Of a stretch of DNA of 64,000 nucleotides, positions 59,101-64,000 are shown one piece after another (positions within the stretch are counted from its first letter, which is position 1; the number at the start of each line of letters is the position of its first letter). Under the pieces are notes generated by a model that saw only the letters and a list, made by a program, of their open reading frames with translations, had not been told where the DNA came from and made no database searches. The stretch comes from Nakamurella lactea DSM 19367. Its GTDB lineage: Bacteria; Actinomycetota; Actinomycetes; Mycobacteriales; Nakamurellaceae. The stretch covers positions 1-64,000 of the forward strand of contig NZ_AUFT01000006.1 of assembly GCF_000426645.1 (NCBI RefSeq), written 5' to 3'. A program made the position numbers and the translations under genes.

Positions 59101-60447
59101 GAACTGGACTACGTCTTCGACCCGGCCCGCGAGGACGACGGGGTCACCGTCACCATCCCGCTGCCGGTGCTGGCGAGGGTGACGCCGGACTCGTTCGCCT
59201 CGCAGATCCCAGGCCTGCGCAGTGATCTCGCGGTGGCGCTGCTGCGTACCCTGCCGAAGACCTTGCGGCGCAACTTCGTTCCGGCCCCGGACTTCGCCAG
59301 GGCGGCGCTGGCCGGGATCGAGGCCGGCCCGGCCGCCGGCGGCGCGGCGGCGCTGCCGGCCCAATTGGCCGCGCAGCTGACGGCGCTCACCGGGATCGTC
59401 GTCGGGTCAGGTGATTTCGACCTCGAGAAGCTTCCACCACACCTGCGGATGACCTTCCGGGTGGTCGACGCCGACGGCAACGAGGTGGCCACCGGCAAGG
59501 ATCTACCCGCACTTCAGCAGCGGCTGCAGAGCAGCACCAGGGAAGCGGTTGCGGCAGCCGTCAGCGACGCCGGTAGTTCGGTCGAGCGACACGGCCTGCG
59601 GGAGTTCCCGGCCGACGGGGTGCCGCGGGAGATCGTCCGGGAATTGCACGGCCAGCAGGTCAGGGCCTATCCGGCGCTGGTCGACGAGGGCGACGCGGTC
59701 GGTGTCCGGGTCTATACCGCGGTCGCCGACCAGAGCAGATCGATGCGGGCCGGCACCCGCCGACTGCTGGTGCTTGGCGCGCGAAACCCGTTGGGCTACC
59801 TGAAGTACCAGCTCAGCCGCGACCAGCTGATGACGCTGGCCACCGCACCGCACGGGTCGCTGGCCGCGCTGGTCGACGACGCCGTCGAGGCGGCCGTCGA
59901 CGCGCTCCTTGACTGGGCCGGCGGACCGGTCTGGGACGCGCCGGGCTTCGCCGCCCTGACGGCCAAGCTGGGGCCGCACCTGGACAAGGCCACTTTGGAC
60001 GTGGTGACCGCCGGTGCCTCGATCCTGCGTGCGGCCCACCGGGCCCAGGCCGCGATCGACGATGTCCAGGGAACTGCGCTCGCTGCCGCCGCGATCGATA
60101 TGCGCCGCGAACTCGCCGGCCTGTTGCCCACCGGGTTCCTCACCGCCACCACCGCCGCGCACCTGCCGGACCTGGACCGCTACCTGCAGGCGCTGGCGAC
60201 CAGGGCCGAACGGGCCAGACAGAACCCGGAGCGGGACTCCGAGCGGATGGCAGAGGTGCTGCAACTGAGCACCGAACTCGAGGCGCGGTTGGCCACCCTG
60301 CGCCCGGCGCGACTGACCGACCCGGATGTCGCGGCCGCTCGCCGGATGCTGCAGGAGTTCCGGGTCGCCCAGTTCGCCCAGCCGATGCGCACCGCGATCC
60401 CGGTCTCTGCCAAGCGGATCCGCACCGCCATCGCCGCACTGCACTGA
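56101..60447 (+). CDS. hrpA: ATP-dependent RNA helicase HrpA
   Basis: A 1,448-residue DEAH-box helicase. Walker A GETGSGKSTQLPK near 102; DEAH in IIDEAHERSLN near 199; SATI; TNVAETSLTVPGI; QRAGRCGR. The ratchet, OB-like and C-terminal HrpA domains follow (RHALVEADWDTRHAWFAANQ near 890). Two insertions stand out: an acidic one near 268-300 (DDADDADDEDPDE) and a disordered Arg/Ala/Ser-rich one near 655-765, with KKRRRRGKG. It acts in mRNA remodelling and stalled-ribosome rescue. TATCCT just upstream of the ATG suggests a leaderless transcript. Confidence 0.92.
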   Translation: MVMSASAPPTPRELRQRLNQVPLADERRLGRRLAGLRKIADSDKRDASLRQIADAIAESERRLERRSALVPEITFPPELPVAEHADELAEVIAANQVVIVAGETGSGKSTQLPKICLKLGRGVRGMIGHTQPRRIAARALAERIADETGTQLGDAIGYTIRFGDHTGADTLVKLMTDGILLAEIGRDRLLSRYDTIIIDEAHERSLNIDFLLGYLVQLLPRRPDLKVIITSATIDPQRFSRHFADAPVVEVSGRTYPVEIRYRPYLPDDLDDADDADDEDPDETDGGRGKKRPAPRPRETIDQPTAICRAVDELGTDGDGDILVFLSGERDITDTADALRAHLQGRPGHTEVLPLYGRLSAADQHKVFSSHSGRRIVLATNVAETSLTVPGIRYVIDPGTARISRYSTRTKVQRLPIEKISQASAGQRAGRCGRVADGICIRLYSEDDFAARPEYTDPEIARTSLAAVILQMAALDLGEIASFPFIDPPDPRQINDGVRLLDELGALDHRPAGAGGTSLLRLTGVGRKLSALPLDPQLARMIVEAESRGCLAEILVITAALAIQDVREYPLEEQDKARASHARFADPTSDFLALVNLWHYLKDQAKALSGNAFRRMCRSEYLHYLRIREWQDLHAQLKQVARQLGMDPSRSALDGSAADSNTVDGSTLDSNNTDGHKTHRPDRPGESRDPKKRRRRGKGSSAFAAAKFAAQQSATAGASPTASSTAAPAESGARSADVSTPTRRPSTQQGKGSAAVALDAESIHLSLLSGLLSHIGAKVENTREYAGARGTRFVLWPGSSLAKSPPNFVVAAELVETSRLWGRMAARIDPTWAERLGGDLVKRSHSEPRWDAKRAAVVATERVTLFGVVLTAARTVQFDRIDPELAREMFIRHALVEADWDTRHAWFAANQEAAEEVARREDRARRRDIMIDDEAMYALYDARIPADVTSGRHLDSWWRKVSRADPDLLTFTPEMLIAAGAADVSAEAFPDRFSSGGVDLELDYVFDPAREDDGVTVTIPLPVLARVTPDSFASQIPGLRSDLAVALLRTLPKTLRRNFVPAPDFARAALAGIEAGPAAGGAAALPAQLAAQLTALTGIVVGSGDFDLEKLPPHLRMTFRVVDADGNEVATGKDLPALQQRLQSSTREAVAAAVSDAGSSVERHGLREFPADGVPREIVRELHGQQVRAYPALVDEGDAVGVRVYTAVADQSRSMRAGTRRLLVLGARNPLGYLKYQLSRDQLMTLATAPHGSLAALVDDAVEAAVDALLDWAGGPVWDAPGFAALTAKLGPHLDKATLDVVTAGASILRAAHRAQAAIDDVQGTALAAAAIDMRRELAGLLPTGFLTATTAAHLPDLDRYLQALATRAERARQNPERDSERMAEVLQLSTELEARLATLRPARLTDPDVAAARRMLQEFRVAQFAQPMRTAIPVSAKRIRTAIAALH

Positions 60448-60486
60448 TCGGGCATGGCACCGACCAGCTCCCGCTCCGACCTCAGC

Positions 60487-61377
60487 TCAACCGACCGGGA
60501 CCGTTGCGTGGCGCGAAATGAGCTCGTCGACGACCCAACTGGCTACCTGGTCGGGATACGGGGCCGGCAGCATCAGCACGATGTGCGGGAAGCCGGCGTC
60601 GATGGCCTCGGCGATCGCCGCTCGGCCGGCGCCGGGCCGCTGATAGTCGACCGGTAGGGCGATGGACCTGGTGATGGCGGCCGGATCTCGGCCGATCTCG
60701 GCACAGAGGCGGTCGAGCCGGGCGCTGCGGCGGACGGCATCGTCGATGTCGCCGCCGGGGATGTTCCACAGGTCGGCGTGCTCGGCGACCACCCGCAGCG
60801 TCCCGGTGGACCGGCCGCCGATCAGGATCGGCGGATGCGGCCGCTGCACGGGTTTCGGGCTGCCGAAGGCGCCGCTCAGCTGGTGATAGCGGCCGTCGAA
60901 GTCGAACGGCTGGTCCGAGGTCCACAGCCGGCGGATGATGGTGCACGCCTCGGCGAGACTGGCGACCGCGTACGCAGCGTCGTGGTAGGGCAGGCCGTGT
61001 GCCTCGTATTCGCGGCGGGCGATCGGATGGCTCGGCAGCGACCCGGCGCCGATGCCGAAGTCCAGCCGCCCGTCGGCGACCACATCGACGGTGGCCGCGA
61101 TCTTGGCCAGCATTGCCGGTGGCCGGAAACGGTTGCTGGTCACCATGATCCCCAGGCGCAGCCGTTCGGTCTGCGCCGCCAGGGCGGACAGCAGTGTCCA
61201 ACCTTCGAAGGTCGGGCCGTTCGGGTCGCCGAAGATCGGCATCAGGTGGTCGAACAGCCAGGCATGCTCGATCTGCGGGAGGGCGTCCGCCTGCTGCCAG
61301 ACCCTGAGCAGTTCGTGGTAGCCGACCTGCGACGGGGCCGTCATGATCCCGAACCGCGGTCGAGGATTGGTGTCCAT
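60487..61377 (-). CDS. LLM-class flavin-dependent (F420-type) oxidoreductase
   Basis: A 296-residue luciferase-like TIM-barrel protein: FGIMTAPSQVGYHELLRVWQ, HAWLFDHLMPIFGD, RLRLGIMVTSNRFRPPAMLA, and FGIGAGSLPSHPIARREYEA. GGRSTGTLRVVAEHADLWN follows. The pattern fits F420-dependent members common in Actinomycetota. The SD AAGGAG lies seven bases before ATG 61377. It is divergent from a TetR regulator with a long dyad between them, so it is probably under that repressor. Confidence 0.86.
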   Translation of the reverse strand: MDTNPRPRFGIMTAPSQVGYHELLRVWQQADALPQIEHAWLFDHLMPIFGDPNGPTFEGWTLLSALAAQTERLRLGIMVTSNRFRPPAMLAKIAATVDVVADGRLDFGIGAGSLPSHPIARREYEAHGLPYHDAAYAVASLAEACTIIRRLWTSDQPFDFDGRYHQLSGAFGSPKPVQRPHPPILIGGRSTGTLRVVAEHADLWNIPGGDIDDAVRRSARLDRLCAEIGRDPAAITRSIALPVDYQRPGAGRAAIAEAIDAGFPHIVLMLPAPYPDQVASWVVDELISRHATVPVG

Positions 61378-61440
61378 GGGATGCTCCTTCATCGAGGCTG
61401 AGCGGTGAATCGGTCCGTCCAGCCCTGGCACACTGGAAGC

Positions 61441-61477
61441 GGAACGCTGCTCCGGTAACTATACGGAGCGATGTTCC
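61441..61477. promoter_or_regulatory. 37-bp dyad, probable TetR operator
   Basis: GGAAC-N3-GCTCCG (61441-61454) is followed by its inverted counterpart CGGAGC-N3-GTTCC (61464-61477) around GTAACTATA. It lies between the LLM gene (minus) and the TetR gene (plus), and TAACTAT within it could be part of a promoter, so binding would block both. Confidence 0.65.
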
Positions 61478-61534
61478 GGTTAGCAACGACAAGGGACCAC
61501 CCGAGCCCAGGATCAGCGGAACGGAGCAGGCGTG

Positions 61535-62200
61535 ATGTCCGACAGCGGCGAGCGATCGACCACTGCCGCCCCGCGCAAGCGGGCCGACGCCCGCCGCAAC
61601 GAACAGAGCCTGTTGGACGCCGCCGCCGAGGTGTTCGTCACCGCGGGAGTCCAGGCGCCGGTCCGCGTCATCGCGGCGCGCGCGGGCGTCGGCATGGGCA
61701 CCATTTACCGGCACTTCCCGACCAGGGCGGATCTCGTCATCGCCGTCTTCCGTCACCAGGTGGATGCCTGCGCACAGGCCGGGCCGGCCCTGCTGGCCGA
61801 CAGCGCTTCACCGTCCGTCGCACTGACCCGCTGGGTCGATCTGTTCGTCGACTTCCTGGTCACCAAGCACGGCCTCGCCGCTGCACTGCAGTCGGACGAC
61901 GCGCAGTTCCAGACCCTGCACGCCTACTTCCTGGACCGACTGGTGCCGGTGTGCGAGCGGCTACTGGAGGCCGCGGCGGCAGCGGGCGAGACCCGCTCAG
62001 ATGTCGATGCGTACGGGCTGCTGCGGGCGATCGGCAGCCTGTGCGCCGGCGCCGCCGGCGCCGCCGGCACCACCGAGAGTGCCGGCACCACCGGGGGCGC
62101 CGACACCACCGAGGTGGCCGGGGTGGCCGCCGACTCGGGCTATGACGCCCGCCGGATGGTGCACGTGCTCGTCGCCGGCCTGGCCGTCCCGGATCCGTGA
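61535..62200 (+). CDS. TetR-family transcriptional regulator
   Basis: A 221-residue regulator with ATG 61535 (GTG at 61532 possible). The HTH is LLDAAAEVFVTAGVQAPVRV, IAARAGVGMGTIYRHFPTRA, DLVIAVFRHQ. A low-complexity stretch near residues 170-195 (AGAAGAAGTTESAGTTGGAD) interrupts the ligand-binding domain. Its TGA overlaps the GTG of the MFS gene, so both are translated together. It probably represses the LLM gene and the TetR-MFS operon. Confidence 0.87.
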   Translation: MSDSGERSTTAAPRKRADARRNEQSLLDAAAEVFVTAGVQAPVRVIAARAGVGMGTIYRHFPTRADLVIAVFRHQVDACAQAGPALLADSASPSVALTRWVDLFVDFLVTKHGLAAALQSDDAQFQTLHAYFLDRLVPVCERLLEAAAAAGETRSDVDAYGLLRAIGSLCAGAAGAAGTTESAGTTGGADTTEVAGVAADSGYDARRMVHVLVAGLAVPDP

Positions 62201-63420
62201 CCCGGGAACCGCCACCGGCCGACGACGTCGGCCCGGTGGCCGGCTATCGCCGCGGCAGTGCCGGCTATCGCTCGCTCACCCTGGCGTTGTTCGCCGCCGG
62301 GATGACGACATTCGCGGCGATGTACGCGCCGCAGGCCGTGCTGCCCCAACTAACCACCGCCTTCGGTGTCGACGCCGGCGCCGCCACGCTGGCGGTGAGC
62401 GCGACCACCGGACTGCTCGCGCTGACGATCATCCCGGCCAGCGTGCTGTCCGAACGATTCGGCCGGACACCGGTGATGACCGTCAGCGCCGTCAGCAGTG
62501 CCGTGCTCGGCCTGTTGATCCCACTGAGCCCGACCTTCGAACTGCTGGTGGTCGGCCGCGCCCTGCAGGGCGTCGCGCTGGCCGGCGTGCCCGCGGTGGC
62601 GATGGCCTACCTCGCCGAGGAGGTCGACCACGGCGCGATCGGCGCGGCGATGGGCCGCTACATCGCCGGCACCACCCTCGGTGGGCTGTCCGGTCGGCTG
62701 ATCACCGGGCTGGCGCTGGACGTCATGCACTGGCGCTGGGCGCTGGAGGTCGCCGCCGCCGCCGCGCTGGCGTTCACCGTGATCTTCATCCGGTCGGCGC
62801 CGGCCTCGCGCCGGTTCACTCCCACCCGGATCGCCCCGCGCGCGGTGGCCCGCAATGTGCTCGGGCATCTGCGAAACCCTGCCCTGGCTGGCCTTTTCGT
62901 CCTGGCGTTCCTGTTGATGGGCGGCTTCGTCTCGATCTACAACCTGGTCGGGTTCCGGCTGCTCGGGGCGCCGTTCGGGCTGCCGCAGGCGCTGGTGTCC
63001 CTGGTCTTCTGCTTCTACCTGGCCGGCACGGTGACCTCGGCAACGGCCGGCCGGCTGGCCGACCGGTTCGGCCGCGGCCGGGTGCTCCTGGTCGCGGTGG
63101 TGATCACCGGTGTCGGGTTGGTCGCGCTGCTGTCCGGCACGCTGGCCGTGCTGCTCATCGGGATGCTGCTGTTCACCGGCGGCTTCTTCGCCGCTCACGC
63201 GGTGGCCAGCGGATGGGTCGGACGGCGCGCCACCGAACACCGCGCCGAGGCGTCATCGATGTACCTGTTCGGCTACTACCTGGGCAGCGCGGTGATCGGC
63301 GCCGGCGCCGGCGTGGTGTTCGCCGCGGCCGGCTGGGGCGGCGCGGTCGGCTACGTCGGGGGACTGCTGACGTTCGCCGCAGTCATCGCGATCGTCCTGG
63401 CGCGGCTACCGCCTCACTGA
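62197..63420 (+). CDS. MFS transporter
   Basis: A 407-residue major facilitator with 12 predicted membrane segments. The loop 2-3 motif appears as SERFGRTPVM and the matching one in the second half as ADRFGRGRVLL. YRSLTLALFAAGMTTFAAMY starts the first segment. The YnfM/CynX-like arrangement suggests drug or metabolite export. GTG 62197 overlaps the TetR stop. The last seven bases overlap the convergent antitoxin-like gene. Confidence 0.87.
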   Translation: MTREPPPADDVGPVAGYRRGSAGYRSLTLALFAAGMTTFAAMYAPQAVLPQLTTAFGVDAGAATLAVSATTGLLALTIIPASVLSERFGRTPVMTVSAVSSAVLGLLIPLSPTFELLVVGRALQGVALAGVPAVAMAYLAEEVDHGAIGAAMGRYIAGTTLGGLSGRLITGLALDVMHWRWALEVAAAAALAFTVIFIRSAPASRRFTPTRIAPRAVARNVLGHLRNPALAGLFVLAFLLMGGFVSIYNLVGFRLLGAPFGLPQALVSLVFCFYLAGTVTSATAGRLADRFGRGRVLLVAVVITGVGLVALLSGTLAVLLIGMLLFTGGFFAAHAVASGWVGRRATEHRAEASSMYLFGYYLGSAVIGAGAGVVFAAAGWGGAVGYVGGLLTFAAVIAIVLARLPPH

Positions 63421-63701
63421 GCGGGCGGCGCCGGCGGTGTGTCGGCCGGTGCCGCGGGCGCCTCGGCCGGTGCCGCGGGAGCCTCCGGAGCGGCTGCAGG
63501 AGCGGCTGCCGGTGCGGCCGGGTCGTTGCCGGCGAGCTTGTCGACCAGGCCGGTGAGCTTGTCCTGGATGCCGTCGACCTTGTCGTGACCGATCTTGTCG
63601 CCGACGAAGTCGCCGACCTTCTCGATGCCGTCCTTGACCTGGTCGTCGTGCTCAGCGATGAAGTCCTGCGCCTTGTCCTTCATGTCACCGAAATCAACCA
63701 T
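63414..63701 (-). CDS. MT0933/Rv0909-type antitoxin family protein
   Basis: A 95-residue protein: FGDMKDKAQDFIAEHDDQVK, then DGIEKVGDFVGDKIGHDKVD, the repeated amphipathic pattern of the MT0933-like antitoxin family. The C-terminal 35 residues are Ala/Pro/Glu repeats (APAAAPEAPAAPAEAP). In mycobacteria the partner toxin is encoded next to it; no SRPBCC toxin gene is adjacent here, so this is an orphan copy or has a different job. Confidence 0.75.
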   Translation of the reverse strand: MVDFGDMKDKAQDFIAEHDDQVKDGIEKVGDFVGDKIGHDKVDGIQDKLTGLVDKLAGNDPAAPAAAPAAAPEAPAAPAEAPAAPADTPPAPPAQ

Positions 63702-63742
63702 GATGTCGCTCCCTTCGACGCCGACGGCGTCACTCTTCCAGC

Positions 63743-64000
63743 CTAGCGAGTCGCGGGCACGGGCGTCTGCCCGATGACGCCATTTCTGTCGATGGTCAGC
63801 AGCGATTCGCCGTTTCCGCTGGTCACGGCGACCTCAACGGTGCCGTCGGCACTCTTCGAGACTGTGCGGTATGCCACCCGTTCGGTCGAAAGGGTGAGGT
63901 CCGGGACGTCGACGACCGCCACCTCGACGGAGGTCGAGGCGCCGACCTCGGAATGGTGCAGGGCCAGCCGCTGGGCCGGCAGCGACAGCGCCAGCAGCGA
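63743..64000 (-). CDS. Partial hypothetical protein, runs off the right edge
   Basis: The minus-strand frame is open from the window edge to TAG at 63743-63745. The visible 85 residues are the C-terminus: SLPAQRLALHHSEVGASTSV, VVDVPDLTLSTERVAYRTVS, and SGNGESLLTIDRNGVIGQTP. The short beta-strand alternation suggests a beta-rich domain. The N-terminus and family cannot be judged. Confidence 0.6.
   Translation of the reverse strand, partial: SLLALSLPAQRLALHHSEVGASTSVEVAVVDVPDLTLSTERVAYRTVSKSADGTVEVAVTSGNGESLLTIDRNGVIGQTPVPATR

Noticed and set aside
1-64000. CRISPR arrays or rRNA genes
   Set aside because: No regularly spaced direct repeats of 25-40 bases and no rRNA-like sequence were seen on reading through both strands.

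Overview
The window is high-GC DNA with Shine-Dalgarno sites, frequent GTG starts and many probably leaderless transcripts, all typical of an Actinomycetota genome. Gene content (MobF relaxase with DUF2637 protein, GH27 alpha-galactosidase with a NEW3 domain, LLM oxidoreductase, MT0933-type antitoxin) fits a soil actinomycete; the genus cannot be fixed from the sequence. There are two parts: an integrated conjugative element (1 to about 27,650, its left end outside the window) and chromosome (from about 29,490), separated by the remnant of an older integration.

Element, left to right. A truncated IS3-type transposase and a decayed fragment of a methylase-helicase open the window. A tRNA array follows (495-3,812, all on the minus strand): 17 recognisable tRNAs plus two degenerate ones, with an HNH endonuclease gene inside. 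Next come two tandem paralogous small genes (4,244-4,429 and 5,218-5,391), each with a strong SD and a similar hairpin after it, and two other small genes. The minus-strand backbone then carries a 2,000-residue N6-methylase/SNF2 helicase with a second reading frame nested in its 5' end, an SSB-like protein sharing its C-terminal module, a zinc-motif protein, a compact DNA methyltransferase beside an Mrr-like nuclease, and the MobF relaxase TraA. On the plus strand are a two-gene Gabija defence system (gajA, gajB) and a DUF2637 membrane protein. A tyrosine integrase and a tRNA-Arg 3'-end attachment site close the element. The element can thus be read as transfer (TraA, DUF2637), DNA processing (methylase-helicase, SSB), defence (Gabija, nuclease/methylase) and translation support (tRNA array).

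Junction (27,650-29,540). A second, mutated copy of the integrase 5' end and attachment site lies 1.84 kb downstream, with a HEAT-repeat-like gene between the copies. A hairpin terminator after the second att copy probably belonged to the original tRNA-Arg gene. This is best read as successive integrations into one tRNA, the older one eroded.

Chromosome (29,540-64,000). Mostly short transcription units, often a regulator beside its target: LuxR/LAL regulator divergent from an ABC exporter and a Ser/Thr kinase; two phosphotransferases; a MocR regulator divergent from an EamA exporter with start codons overlapping at CATG; an SRPBCC-ArsR operon with two identical-type dyads upstream; PHP, NUDIX and SnoaL-like proteins; a secreted GH27 alpha-galactosidase; uridine kinase, methyltransferase, quinone oxidoreductase/MarR pair, aquaporin, MmyB-type regulator/SnoaL pair, beta-lactamase fold protein, HrpA helicase, LLM oxidoreductase/TetR/MFS cluster, an MT0933-type antitoxin and a partial gene at the right edge. 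No rRNA or CRISPR array was seen.
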